Assembly (NCBI RefSeq): GCF_013449375.1
Contig: NZ_JACDRR010000010.1
Coordinates: 1 to 64,000, forward strand
DNA length: 64,000 bases
Direction of reading: 5' to 3'
DNA from: Pectobacterium sp. CFBP8739
GTDB lineage: Bacteria; Pseudomonadota; Gammaproteobacteria; Enterobacterales; Enterobacteriaceae
The position numbers and the translations under genes are program-made. The notes beneath the pieces were generated by a model. The model was given only the letters and a program-made list of their open reading frames with translations, was not told the origin of the DNA and made no database searches. Positions 9,768-18,068 of this stretch are shown here, in pieces (position 1 is the stretch's first letter; every line of letters starts with the position of its first letter).

Positions 9768-9790
9768 AATAAGAGATATTGTGGATTTTG

Positions 9791-10082
9791 CTGTTATCCG
9801 GCGTAAAAAATTATGCTGAGGAGATAGTCGGCTTAGGATGAGCCGCACGGATGCGGCGAAAGCTTGCGCCAGGCTGGGAGCATGTCGCAAGCGGTCCGTT
9901 AAGCCAGATACCGACGAAGGTACCGCATAGCGGCATAATTTAGCCAGAAGCCTGAGGTCATGGGGCGAGCGGCGTGTGAGCCGCCCCATGTCGGGCGCAT
10001 GCTACTGGGGTAGCATGAAAAATGACGGTATTATTGCGCACGAGACCCTCTCCTAGTCTGCATAAAAAATGTGACTAAGAGG
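9791..10082 (+). repeat. Structured dispersed element, copy A
   Basis: A 292-bp noncoding stretch homologous to 54498-54790. Conserved blocks include GCGTAAAAAATTATGC, GCACGGATG, GCGGCATAATT and GCATAAAAA-TGTGACT. It folds into several hairpins: GCCGC/GCGGC (9842-9846 with 9853-9857), CTTGCG/CGCAAG (9863-9868 with 9886-9891), CATGGGGCG/CGCCCCATG (9959-9967 with 9982-9990), and a CATGCTAC/GTAGCATG hairpin near 10000. Relative to copy B the stems change by compensating substitutions, so structure is conserved. It fills the gap between convergent rlmM and xni. I do not recognise the family; a standalone HEARO/omega-type RNA or a non-autonomous mobile element are possibilities. Confidence 0.75.
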
Positions 10083-10113
10083 CAGGTATCAATAGGGGCA
10101 CATCGTCCGTCTC

Positions 10114-10869
10114 TTAATATGGTAGCCTCAACTGTTGCAGATTGCCATTGAGCGTTAAATCGGTACGCAGTGTGGCAATCTGACGGCTGACTAGCGCCAT
10201 TTCTTTATGCTGTTCCAGCTTCTTACGCCACTTTTCTGGCACGCTATCTAATTGTTGATAGAGCGCTTCCAGACTCCCTGCCTGCTGCAACAGTTGTGCG
10301 GCGCTTTTAGGGCCGATACCTGCGACGCCCGGTATTTTGCTGCTGCTAATGCCCGCAAGCCCCCAATAGTCCGTAAGCTGCTGCGGCGACACACCAAACT
10401 CCTGTTCAACAAACGGCAGATCCAACCAGCGCTTCTGGAAGTAGTCCCTGATCTGAATGTGTGGCGCTAATAGCTGGCAGTATCCTTTATCGGTCGACAC
10501 AATCGTTGCCTGATGACCCGCTGATGAAAGCTTGGTGGCTAGCGTCGCCGCCAGATCGTCGGCCTCATTGCCGAGACTATGCCAGCTTGCTACGCCTGCT
10601 GCGGCAAATGCTGCTTTAATCTGCGGGAGTTCCTGCTTCAGATTCTCCGGCATTGGCGTGCGTCCTGCTTTGTAGTCCGGCAGGAGCTGGTGACGCCAGC
10701 TGGTATCGCGATCTTCATCATCAAAGACGGCGACAGCATGCGTAGGCTGACTGTGTTGTATGAGTTGATGCAGCGCATGTTGGCATGCCGTGATACAAGG
10801 CGAACCTTGTACCGCATGAATGCGACGTATCAGATTGAGCGCGTCGACAATCAGCAAATGGACGGGCAT
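10114..10869 (-). CDS. xni: Flap endonuclease Xni (exonuclease IX)
   Basis: A 251-residue 5' nuclease-like protein, the same length as E. coli Xni/YgdG. It begins [20 protein letters not shown] and carries the PIN-domain metal cluster around [10 protein letters not shown] and [11 protein letters not shown]. The helix-hairpin-helix segment [20 protein letters not shown] follows. It resembles the 5'-exonuclease domain of DNA polymerase I without the polymerase. E. coli Xni has flap endonuclease activity. AGGA lies 9 bases before the ATG. It is transcribed toward repeat copy A and downstream of ppnN. Confidence 0.94.
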   Translation of the reverse strand: MPVHLLIVDALNLIRRIHAVQGSPCITACQHALHQLIQHSQPTHAVAVFDDEDRDTSWRHQLLPDYKAGRTPMPENLKQELPQIKAAFAAAGVASWHSLGNEADDLAATLATKLSSAGHQATIVSTDKGYCQLLAPHIQIRDYFQKRWLDLPFVEQEFGVSPQQLTDYWGLAGISSSKIPGVAGIGPKSAAQLLQQAGSLEALYQQLDSVPEKWRKKLEQHKEMALVSRQIATLRTDLTLNGNLQQLRLPY

Positions 10870-10940
10870 CGCGTAATTCCTGATGTGATAAGAGGGGGAA
10901 GCTGTGCTTCCCCACAGAGGTACGACTGAGCGGTAAACCG

Positions 10941-12305
10941 TTAGGAGCAGATTTCGTAGCAGGGGATATAGGCACTGCCGGGCAGCTTCATGCGCTGCTG
11001 TGCGACAAAGCCTTGTAGCAGCGTATCCATGCTTTTCATCATCTGCGGGTCGCCGTGAATTTTGTACGGCCCACGTTGCTCAATCGCTTGAATGCCGACT
11101 TCCTTCACATTACCAGCCACAATGCCGGAGAACGCCCGGCGCAGCGCGGCAGCCAGCTCTTCAGCGGGCTGATTAGGGTGCAGGTTGAGATCGGCCATAT
11201 TTTCATGTGTCGGCTCGAAAGGCAGTTGCAGATCGGGCGCAATGCGTAGTGACCAGTTAAAGCTGTACGCATCGCCAGTATGGCGACGGCTCTCTTTCAC
11301 CAACGGCATGGCTTTTTTCATCTGACGAGCGACTTCTGCGGCATCATTAATGATGATCGAGTAGTAACGACGCGCCTGACGGCCCAGCGTGCCAACGATG
11401 AATTCGTCCAGTACGCGGAAATAGTCGGCGCTTTCTTCCGGCCCAGTCAGGATAATTGGCAACACCTGCTCGCTGTTTTCTGGGTTCATCATGATGCCTA
11501 GCAGATAGAGGAACTCTTCCGCCGTTCCGACCCCGCCGGGGAAAATGATGATGCCGTGTCCGATACGGACAAACGCTTCCAGACGCTTTTCGATGTCCGG
11601 CATGATGATCAGTTCATTGACCAGCGGATTCGGCGGTTCGGCCGCAATGATGGACGGTTCGGTCATACCGATGAATCGCCCTTCTTTATAGCGCTGCTGT
11701 GCGTGGCCGACGGCGGCACCTTTCATTGGTGCTTCCATGGCACCTGGGCCGCAGCCCGTACAGATATTCAGTTCACGCAGGCCGAGCTGGCTGCCCACCT
11801 TGCGGGCATACTGGTATTCGATTTCATTAATCGAATGGCCGCCCCAGCAAACTACCATGTTCGGCTCTTCCCCGACGTGGAGCGCCTTGGCATTACGCAG
11901 GATAGAAAACACCAGATTGGTGATATGAGCCGAATTTTCCAGATTCAGGTTCTGATAGCGCCCCGCGCTGGCGATTTGGCCGTTGACGAAAAGAATGTCG
12001 CGCAATACGGCGAACAGGTTAGCTTGCAAGGCGCGAATAATGTTGCCGTCAACGAAAGCATCTTCCGGCGGGTTCACCAATTCCAGTTTGACACCGCGCT
12101 CACGGCGCAGCACGTTGATATCAAAATCTTCATAGCGAGACAGCAGCTCTTTGCTGTTATCGGTCTGGCTACCGGAATTCAGTACGGCGAGAGAACAGTT
12201 GCGAAACAAACGGTAGAGATCGCTGCTGGCTGTGCTTTTCAGCATGTCCACTTCCAACTGCGATAACAAATCCATCGATCCCAATGGGCTGATATGTGTA
12301 ATCAA
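10941..12305 (-). CDS. ppnN: Nucleotide 5'-monophosphate nucleosidase PpnN
   Basis: PpnN (YgdH) hydrolyses purine and pyrimidine nucleoside monophosphates to base and ribose 5-phosphate; the E. coli enzyme is stimulated by (p)ppGpp. The 454-residue protein contains the LOG-type motif [16 protein letters not shown] near residue 250 and the conserved [20 protein letters not shown]. The start is a TTG preceded by AAGGAG at 4 bases, and the sequence from [12 protein letters not shown] is collinear with the E. coli protein, which is also 454 residues. Confidence 0.95.
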   Translation of the reverse strand: MITHISPLGSMDLLSQLEVDMLKSTASSDLYRLFRNCSLAVLNSGSQTDNSKELLSRYEDFDINVLRRERGVKLELVNPPEDAFVDGNIIRALQANLFAVLRDILFVNGQIASAGRYQNLNLENSAHITNLVFSILRNAKALHVGEEPNMVVCWGGHSINEIEYQYARKVGSQLGLRELNICTGCGPGAMEAPMKGAAVGHAQQRYKEGRFIGMTEPSIIAAEPPNPLVNELIIMPDIEKRLEAFVRIGHGIIIFPGGVGTAEEFLYLLGIMMNPENSEQVLPIILTGPEESADYFRVLDEFIVGTLGRQARRYYSIIINDAAEVARQMKKAMPLVKESRRHTGDAYSFNWSLRIAPDLQLPFEPTHENMADLNLHPNQPAEELAAALRRAFSGIVAGNVKEVGIQAIEQRGPYKIHGDPQMMKSMDTLLQGFVAQQRMKLPGSAYIPCYEICS

Positions 12306-12622
12306 TTTTGCTCCTTGAAACGCAATATAATTCGCGATGCCATGCTGGCTGCCGAGAGCACGTTCCGTTATTACACGCTCGACGCTTCAGCAACATGGCA
12401 CGAATGTCATCCATTTAAGGCACGAGGCGGAACGTCATACGTAAAATACCGCGAGCCTAAATGAAACCTACTTGAGCACCGTTCAGACGTTATGGATCTT
12501 TTGTTGTCTGGCACACCACCTTAACGCGCTGCCATCATTTTTTCCAATGTTGGCAGCAGTCTGCTGCCTAACTTGCGTGACGCTACGCATCTTATCGTGC
12601 GGAGCTGTGATTTATCGGTCGG
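12306..12622. other. Intergenic region between queF and ppnN
   Basis: This 317-bp gap lies after the queF stop and before the ppnN start, both leftward. It holds a perfect hairpin GGCAGCA/TGCTGCC (12551-12567), but no T-tract follows on either strand, so it is not a clear terminator. No supported small gene was found. It presumably carries the ppnN promoter. Confidence 0.4.
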
Positions 12623-13471
12623 TTACTGGCGTGGCAGACGTCCATTTGGCGCGTTAAACGGGGTGTTACTGCGCCACGGGTTGATGTCCAGCCCGCCGCG
12701 TCGGGTATAGCGGGCATAAACGCTGAGTTTTTCCGGCTGGTAGTAGCGCATAATGTCGTTAAAAATTCGTTCCACACACTGTTCATGAAATTCGTTATGA
12801 TGACGAAAGGAGACAATGTAGCGCAGCAGCGCTTCACGGTTAATGCGTGTACCGCGATAGTGGATCTGTACCGAGCCCCAGTCGGGCTGATGGGTAATCA
12901 AACAGTTGGATTTCAGCAGGTGGCTGACCAGCGTTTCCTCAACGACAGGCGCGTCCTGTTCGTTTGTCGCCAGATAGTCGGCGTTGAAATCGTAGCTGTC
13001 GATCTGAATGTCTTGATCGTCGATGCACTCGCCTGTGAATCCTGCTATCGGCTGGCCTTCAAGCTCGCAGAGTTTGAAAAGCGTGATGCTGACGTCCCCC
13101 TGAGCGCAGTGCGCCAGATCCTTGGCTAACGTAGCACGTACGCTTTCCCAACTGTCGAATGTCGTCTGATTAAAGCTGTTCAGGTACAGCTTGAAACTTT
13201 TTGATTCAATCAGATTCAGGCTTTCCGCATTGAGATGCATTTCACCGACGGCCACCTGAGGCACGCCGCGGGTGTTCAGCCAGGAAAGCTCGTAGAGCGT
13301 CCAGATATCTGCACCATGAAAAGGCAGACTATCAGGATGAATACCCAGTGGATCGCGGTTCAGGCTACGTGGTACCGGTTGCAGAAGTGCGGCATCATAG
13401 CGGTCGTGATAGGGGGTGGGTTTGCCCAGAGTCAGCCCGCTCAGGGCCTGATGTTTGTCATAAACGGACAT
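12623..13471 (-). CDS. queF: NADPH-dependent 7-cyano-7-deazaguanine reductase QueF
   Basis: QueF reduces the nitrile of preQ0 to the amine preQ1 in queuosine tRNA modification. This is the long, two-domain type (282 residues, same as E. coli). The catalytic Cys lies in [13 protein letters not shown] near residue 190, and the acidic segment ending in PDWGS contributes the catalytic Asp. [15 protein letters not shown] is the QueF substrate motif. AAGG lies 7 bases before the ATG. It is divergent from syd, as in E. coli. Confidence 0.97.
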   Translation of the reverse strand: MSVYDKHQALSGLTLGKPTPYHDRYDAALLQPVPRSLNRDPLGIHPDSLPFHGADIWTLYELSWLNTRGVPQVAVGEMHLNAESLNLIESKSFKLYLNSFNQTTFDSWESVRATLAKDLAHCAQGDVSITLFKLCELEGQPIAGFTGECIDDQDIQIDSYDFNADYLATNEQDAPVVEETLVSHLLKSNCLITHQPDWGSVQIHYRGTRINREALLRYIVSFRHHNEFHEQCVERIFNDIMRYYQPEKLSVYARYTRRGGLDINPWRSNTPFNAPNGRLPRQ

Positions 13472-13541
13472 GCTGTTACCTTGATGTGATAAACGTGATA
13501 GCGAATAGTGTAACCTGACTAAAAGAGTGATGAGAAAAATT

Positions 13542-14090
13542 ATGGAGCATGAGGTTGTTTCGGCACTGTCGGCGTTTACCCAGCGCTATGTTGATTACTG
13601 GCAGCAGCAGAAGGGGCATTTTCCCGCCAGTGAAGCCCTTTACGGCATACCTTCCCCGTGCATTATCGAAAATCATGAGGGTACGGTTTACTGGTCGCCC
13701 CAACCTTTTGCTCCTTCAGCCGCATTGGACGGCGTAGAACGTGCGCTGGACATCAGCCTGCATCCTGATATTCATGCTTTTTACACTGCGCAGTATGCCG
13801 GAGATATGACGGCGCAGTTTGATTCGCTCTCCTGTCACCTGTTGCAGGTATGGAGTGAGGAAGATTTCACCCGTATGCAGGAGAATCTGATTGGCCATTT
13901 ATTAACGCAGAAACGCCTTAAGCTGACGCCAACGCTGTTTTTAGCAACGACCGATTCAGAGATGACAATGGTGTCGTTGTGTAATATTTCTGGTGAAATC
14001 ATCCTGGAAGAGTTCGGCACGAAAAATCGTCAAATTTTAGCGCCGACGCTGACAGCGTTTCTTTCTAACCTGAACCCGTTAGCGGTCTAA
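13542..14090 (+). CDS. syd: SecY-interacting protein Syd
   Basis: Syd binds the cytoplasmic face of SecY and is thought to monitor SecYEG assembly. Family signatures include [27 protein letters not shown] and [18 protein letters not shown] placed the start at the ATG at 13542: a GAG lies 7 bases upstream, and the 182-residue product is collinear with the 181-residue E. coli protein. An upstream GTG (13527) and ATG (13530) are in frame but give an unusual extension. The gene ends just before the tandem GacA boxes of rsmB. Confidence 0.95.
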   Translation: MEHEVVSALSAFTQRYVDYWQQQKGHFPASEALYGIPSPCIIENHEGTVYWSPQPFAPSAALDGVERALDISLHPDIHAFYTAQYAGDMTAQFDSLSCHLLQVWSEEDFTRMQENLIGHLLTQKRLKLTPTLFLATTDSEMTMVSLCNISGEIILEEFGTKNRQILAPTLTAFLSNLNPLAV

Positions 14091-14117
14091 TGGTTAATCG
14101 AATTTCACTTTCGGCTT

Positions 14118-14135
14118 TGTAAGAGATCTCTTACA
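14118..14135 (+). promoter_or_regulatory. GacA/UvrY-type upstream activating box (perfect)
   Basis: TGTAAG-AGATCT-CTTACA is an exact match to the TGTAAG-N6-CTTACA palindrome bound by GacA/UvrY/ExpA response regulators upstream of rsm/csr sRNA genes. It lies about 210 bp before the predicted rsmB start, a typical distance. Confidence 0.85.
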
Positions 14136-14140
14136 TTTGC

Positions 14141-14158
14141 TGTAAGAAATATCTTATC
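14141..14158 (+). promoter_or_regulatory. Second, imperfect GacA-type box
   Basis: TGTAAG-AAATAT-CTTATC keeps the first half-site and most of the second. It is spaced 23 bp centre to centre from the perfect box, about two helical turns, so both would face the same side of the DNA. Confidence 0.6.
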
Positions 14159-14432
14159 TTTAATGTTGAAAATAGGTTTCATTTTTATTTTTCCATTATT
14201 AATTAGCAAATTACAATAAAAAATTACCGTATCGCTGAAGGGGTATTGAGAAACATTGTCACTTACCCCTTGCTGAAAGCTGACAATTAATACATCTTAT
14301 TACTTAAGTTAGTAACCGGTTACAGTGTGTGTAATGGTGACTATTGGTAACAAAATAGTGTTGCTGCGCTCCGAATGTTTTCAGGACGAAACGTTGTTTC
14401 AGGAAGAGACAACGTCTCAGGATGAAACACTT

Positions 14433-14540
14433 TTTTAGGGATAAAGATTGTTTTAAGAAGAAACATTATTTTAGGAATAAACATTGTTTTAGGAATAAAC
14501 ATTGTTTTAGGAATAAACATTGTTTTAGGACGAAACACTC
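14433..14540 (+). repeat. 18-bp tandem repeats within rsmB
   Basis: Six 18-bp units; units 3-5 (14469-14486, 14487-14504, 14505-14522) are identical copies of TTTTAGGAATAAACATTG. The other three differ at several positions, and one (14451-14468) has AAGA instead of AGGA. The same 18-nt phase of the GGA core continues upstream to 14383. Each unit can fold as a small GTTT/AAAC hairpin presenting the GGA in its loop. Confidence 0.9.
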
Positions 14541-14785
14541 GTTTCAGGAAGGAACACGGTTTCAGGATGAAATCAGGGACACCTCCAGGAAGGAGACCGA
14601 GAGCCGATTAGGAATATCGGTGGGGCAGGAGCCTAAAGGGATTGAGTCACGGAAGATACAGGATGGAAACGTCAGGAAGAAAGTAGGACGCCTGCAAGGA
14701 TTGTGGGTCAGGGAGACCAAAAAGGAAAAGTTTTCATGGATGAGCAGGGATGCAAATGTGTAGCGGGATAGCTATAAAACGAACC

Positions 14786-14819
14786 GGGGGTACTGAGCAA
14801 TCAGTACCCCCACTTTTTT
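14786..14819 (+). terminator. rsmB rho-independent terminator
   Basis: Perfect 11-bp stem GGGGGTACTGA/TCAGTACCCCC with GCAA loop (14786-14811), then ACTTTTTT. It defines the RsmB 3' end. Confidence 0.96.
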
Positions 14820-14944
14820 GCCTGTAGCATGGTGAACTCAGGCTGTCGCCGATAGCCTGTGGTCAACATGCGGCGATTGGGTCAGGCTGATATCAATGCT
14901 ATGCTTTGCCGCCATTACTGTTGGCTTCAAGGGCGAGAAACCGC

Positions 14945-15295
14945 ATGAGTAGAGAGAATCAGGTTCGTCAGTCATTATTCGATATTGAGCGCGCATTGAG
15001 AGAAAGTCCTTTCTGGCAAGTTGTTCCGCCAGAAGATGAGGCGTTTAACAGCACGGAGCCCTTTAGCCTCGATACCATGAAACCCGAAGAGTGGTTGCAG
15101 TGGGTCTTTTTACCGCGCATGCATGCTTTACTGGACAGCGAATTAGCGTTGCCCGCTGAGCTGGCTTTGCTTCCTTATTTTGAAGAAGCGTTGGAAGGCA
15201 CGCCAGAAGAGACGGCGGCGATCCTGTTGCGTATCGGGCTGCTCGATGAGCTATTCCGCTCAGATGCTCAGGATGGCGCAGCACACGATGCTTGA
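14945..15295 (+). CDS. yqcC: YqcC family protein
   Basis: A 116-residue small acidic protein of the YqcC/DUF446 family, recognised by FNSTEPFSLDTMKPEEWLQW near residue 34, then FLPRMHALLD. Its function is unknown. I chose the ATG at 14945, which aligns with the start of the E. coli protein (109 residues); the open frame continues 13 codons upstream without a good start. The stop overlaps the truC start by 8 bases, showing a coupled operon yqcC-truC-yqcA. Confidence 0.9.
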   Translation: MSRENQVRQSLFDIERALRESPFWQVVPPEDEAFNSTEPFSLDTMKPEEWLQWVFLPRMHALLDSELALPAELALLPYFEEALEGTPEETAAILLRIGLLDELFRSDAQDGAAHDA

Positions 15296-16043
15296 GATTA
15301 TTTATCAGGATGAGCATCTGGTCGCTGTCAATAAACCTAGCGGCTGGCTAGTCCACCGTAGCTGGCTGGATCGCAAAGAAAAGGTCGTGGTGATGCAGAC
15401 CGTGCGCGATCAGATCGGCCAGCACGTGTATACCGTTCATCGTCTCGACAGGCCGACATCCGGCGTGTTGCTGCTCGCATTGTCCAGCGAGGTGGCACGT
15501 TCGTTATCCCAGCAGTTTGAATCACACCAGATGCAAAAAATGTATCATGCCGTTGTGCGGGGCTATGTGCTGGATGACGGCGTGCTCGACTATGCGCTCA
15601 CCGAAGAGCTGGACAAGATCGCCGACAAGTTTACTAATCCTGATAAGGCACCGCAGCCTGCTGTTACGCATTACCGTTCCTTGGCGCAGGTCGAGATGCC
15701 GGTTGCCATCGGCCGTTACCCAACGGCACGCTACAGTCTGATGGAGCTGAAGCCGCAGACTGGGCGCAAGCATCAACTCCGCCGCCATATGTCACACCTT
15801 CGTCATCCGATCATCGGCGATACCGCGCACGGTGACCTGCGACACAATCGTGGCATGGAGACACATTTTTCCTGCGGTAGACTCATGCTGCATGCCAGCG
15901 AGCTGCAACTGAATCATCCAGTGAGCGGGCAGCTATTGACGTTACAGGCCCGCTGGGATGCGCCGTGGCAGGGGGTGATGACTCAGTTTGGCTGGCAGGG
16001 GATTCTCCCTGAGTTTGAAGGGGTTGAGTTTCCTGCCGACTAG
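15288..16043 (+). CDS. truC: tRNA pseudouridine(65) synthase TruC
   Basis: TruC isomerises U65 of tRNA-Ile1 and tRNA-Asp to pseudouridine. The RluA-family signature HRLDRPTSGVLLLAL, with the catalytic Asp, lies near residue 48. The tail motif KPQTGRKHQLRRHMSHLRHP follows. I start it at the ATG at 15288, giving MLEIIYQDEHLVAVNKPSGW as in E. coli and 251 residues; longer in-frame starts run back through yqcC. It overlaps yqcC by 8 bases and precedes yqcA. Confidence 0.95.
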   Translation: MLEIIYQDEHLVAVNKPSGWLVHRSWLDRKEKVVVMQTVRDQIGQHVYTVHRLDRPTSGVLLLALSSEVARSLSQQFESHQMQKMYHAVVRGYVLDDGVLDYALTEELDKIADKFTNPDKAPQPAVTHYRSLAQVEMPVAIGRYPTARYSLMELKPQTGRKHQLRRHMSHLRHPIIGDTAHGDLRHNRGMETHFSCGRLMLHASELQLNHPVSGQLLTLQARWDAPWQGVMTQFGWQGILPEFEGVEFPAD

Positions 16044-16140
16044 GGTCAGGATAGCGAGCATTTCATCGGGTAATATCTGCCGTATTACTTTTGTATAGCT
16101 TTTATATCAAACACATCGAATTCAAAAGGGAGTCAGACGC

Positions 16141-16596
16141 ATGGCGCAGATTGGTATTTTTGTTGGTACGGTCTACGGGAATGCATTGCTGGTGGCCGAA
16201 GAAGCCGAAAATATTCTCAGAGATCGTGGCCATGAGGTTAAGGTCTTTGAAGATGCGACGCTGGAATCCTGGCTGGGCTACCGCGAGCAGACGGTTTTAG
16301 TGGTCACGTCGACGACGGGACAAGGCCAACTGCCTGATTCTATTATTCCGCTTTACGCTGCACTGCGTGAAAAAGGTGGTTACCAGCCCGCGCTGCGTTA
16401 TGGTGTGATTGCGCTGGGCGATAGCAGCTATCCGAATTTCTGCGCGGGCGGCCATCTTTTTGATGCGCTGTTGCAGGACATCGGTGCTAAGCGTCTGGGC
16501 GACGTGTTGGAAATTGATGCCGTCGAACATCCAGAACCGGAAGTGATGTCATGCCCGTGGGTTGAAGGATGGTCTGATTTGGTTGATGCACAGTGA
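16141..16596 (+). CDS. yqcA: Flavodoxin YqcA
   Basis: A 151-residue MioC-like short flavodoxin. The FMN phosphate loop is near the N terminus ([14 protein letters not shown]). The isoalloxazine-contact segments are [12 protein letters not shown] and GLGDSSY-like [14 protein letters not shown]. It is an electron carrier of unassigned partner. A good AGGGAG site lies shortly before the ATG. It is the third gene of the yqcC-truC-yqcA set and is closed by a hairpin terminator shared with yaeH. Confidence 0.93.
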   Translation: MAQIGIFVGTVYGNALLVAEEAENILRDRGHEVKVFEDATLESWLGYREQTVLVVTSTTGQGQLPDSIIPLYAALREKGGYQPALRYGVIALGDSSYPNFCAGGHLFDALLQDIGAKRLGDVLEIDAVEHPEPEVMSCPWVEGWSDLVDAQ

Positions 16597-16613
16597 TGCT
16601 GTGCTGAAATGAG

Positions 16614-16641
16614 AAACGGGAGCCTGTCGTGCTCCCGTTTT
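16614..16641. terminator. Bidirectional terminator between yqcA and yaeH
   Basis: Perfect 10-bp stem AAACGGGAGC/GCTCCCGTTT (16614-16623 with 16631-16640). A short T-run lies on the plus strand and an A-rich 5' arm on the other, serving the convergent genes. Confidence 0.8.
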
Positions 16642-16667
16642 CGTTGCGGCCTGTGGAGATCATCGCC

Positions 16668-17057
16668 TTAGCGATTCTTGGTCAGCTTCTCTAAATCCGC
16701 TTCGATTTCGGTAATTTTGTTGGAAACGACGCTTTCCAGATGACGCAGATCGTCAAGGATTTTGCGTTTCAGATCGACTTCAACCTGTTCCTGCTGGCAG
16801 ATCTTGTCTAATTCATCAATTACATAGCGCAGATTTGGGCTGATCTCATTGATCTCTTTATAGCCCTGTCCAGTGTTGTCGGCCACGATGGTCTTACGCT
16901 GGCGTGGATATTTGAATTTCACGCTTTTGGCGAAAAACTCGCCCTTATCTTTACGAAAATAGATCTTCAGGATGTCGTTGTTCGCTTCCTGACGCAGGCT
17001 ATAGCGATCGATATCATCGGGATTGGTAATGCCCAGGCTTTTTAGATTGTCATACAT
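16668..17057 (-). CDS. yaeH: UPF0325 protein YaeH
   Basis: A 129-residue highly charged protein of the UPF0325/DUF3461 family. It starts [20 protein letters not shown] and ends in a likely coiled coil from residue 80 on ([20 protein letters not shown] and following). Function unknown. It sits downstream of dapD as in E. coli. Confidence 0.95.
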   Translation of the reverse strand: MYDNLKSLGITNPDDIDRYSLRQEANNDILKIYFRKDKGEFFAKSVKFKYPRQRKTIVADNTGQGYKEINEISPNLRYVIDELDKICQQEQVEVDLKRKILDDLRHLESVVSNKITEIEADLEKLTKNR

Positions 17058-17176
17058 AGCGTCACCTTCTCGGTTTTTAGATAGTCCTGATTATCATGCC
17101 AGCGAGAACCTACACTGTTTATACCCGCCATACCGAAGTATTTAGGGAACATATAAATAACTTATCGTTCGTACAT

Positions 17177-17204
17177 AAAAAAACGGCGGGTGATTAACCC
17201 GCCG
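17177..17204 (-). terminator. dapD terminator
   Basis: On the minus strand CGGCGGGT-TAATC-ACCCGCCG is followed by seven T residues (17177-17183), directly after the dapD stop. Confidence 0.93.
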
Positions 17205-17212
17205 CTTCTCGT

Positions 17213-18040
17213 TTAGTCGATGGTGCGTAATAACTCATTGATACCCACTTTTCCACGGGTTTTCGCATCCACTTTCTTCACAATAACGGCACAGTACAGG
17301 CTGTAGCTGCCATCTTTGGACGGCAGGTTGCCGGAAACCACAACGGAGCCAGCCGGTACGCGGCCATAGTGGACTTCGCCAGTTTCACGATCGTAAATAC
17401 GGGTGCTTTGGCCGATGAACACGCCCATGGAGATGACGGAACCTTCTTCTACGATCACGCCTTCTACCACTTCAGAACGCGCGCCGATGAAGCAGTTGTC
17501 TTCGATGATAGTCGGGTTAGCCTGCAGCGGCTCCAGAACACCGCCGATGCCGACGCCGCCGGACAGGTGAACGTTTTTACCGATCTGAGCACAAGAACCG
17601 ACGGTTGCCCACGTATCCACCATGGTGCCTTCATCAACGTAAGCGCCGATGTTGACGTAAGACGGCATCAGTACGGTATTACGTGCAATAAACGCACCTT
17701 GACGCACGCTTGCTGGTGGCACGACACGGAACCCTTCACGCTGGAAGCGGGCTTCATCATAGTCGGCAAACTTCATCGGCACTTTGTCGTAATAACGCGT
17801 TTCCGCGCCTTCCATTACCTGATTATCGTTAATACGGAAAGAGAGCAGCACGGCTTTCTTCAGCCATTGGTGGGTAACCCACTGGCCGTCGATTTTCTCT
17901 GCAACGCGCAGGGCGCCGCTATCCAGCAGGCTGATAGCCTGATTGACGGCTTCACGCGTGACGGTGTCTGCGTTTGCCGGAGTGATTTCAGCGCGGCGCT
18001 CGAAAGCCGTCTCAATGATGTTCTGTAGTTGTTGGTGCAT
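17213..18040 (-). CDS. dapD: 2,3,4,5-tetrahydropyridine-2,6-dicarboxylate N-succinyltransferase
   Basis: DapD adds a succinyl group from succinyl-CoA to tetrahydrodipicolinate in the lysine/diaminopimelate pathway. The 275-residue product has an N-terminal helical domain ([19 protein letters not shown]) and a left-handed beta-helix with hexapeptide repeats ([40 protein letters not shown]). One residue longer than E. coli at the N terminus. It follows glnD in the same direction with only 28 bp between them. Confidence 0.97.
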   Translation of the reverse strand: MHQQLQNIIETAFERRAEITPANADTVTREAVNQAISLLDSGALRVAEKIDGQWVTHQWLKKAVLLSFRINDNQVMEGAETRYYDKVPMKFADYDEARFQREGFRVVPPASVRQGAFIARNTVLMPSYVNIGAYVDEGTMVDTWATVGSCAQIGKNVHLSGGVGIGGVLEPLQANPTIIEDNCFIGARSEVVEGVIVEEGSVISMGVFIGQSTRIYDRETGEVHYGRVPAGSVVVSGNLPSKDGSYSLYCAVIVKKVDAKTRGKVGINELLRTID

Positions 18041-18068
18041 CCTGATTTCTCTTTCCTGATTGTGAAAA

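Larger units (their letters stand above)
14342..14819 (+). ncRNA. rsmB: RsmB (CsrB-type) RsmA-sequestering RNA
   Basis: RsmB titrates the translational repressor RsmA (CsrA) and so promotes exoenzyme production in soft-rot bacteria. The region lies between syd and yqcC, exactly where csrB sits in E. coli. It is packed with AGGA/GGA motifs, many in the loops of short hairpins such as GTTT-TAGGAAT-AAAC. The 3' part, with AAGTTTTCATGGATGAGCAG and AAACGAACCGGGGG, resembles the csrB end. A strong terminator closes it. The 5' end is inferred from a weak -10 (TGTAAT, 14330-14335) and from the ~479-nt length recalled for Pectobacterium RsmB. A 113-codon open frame across it is an artefact of the repeats. 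Confidence 0.93.

Noticed and set aside
9318-9989. A 223-codon leftward frame across the end of rlmM and the structured repeat
   Set aside because: It is antisense to the conserved SAM-binding part of rlmM, and the remainder falls in the noncoding repeat.
14433-14540. Short regular repeats that could suggest a CRISPR array
   Set aside because: The units are directly adjacent 18-bp repeats without unique spacers, and they sit in a csrB-type RNA gene with GacA boxes and a terminator.
14422-14763. A 113-codon open frame rich in Phe, Arg, Asn, Lys, His repeats
   Set aside because: It lies wholly inside the RsmB RNA. Its repeated residues are the translation of the 18-nt GGA units, it has no ribosome-binding site, and it matches no family.
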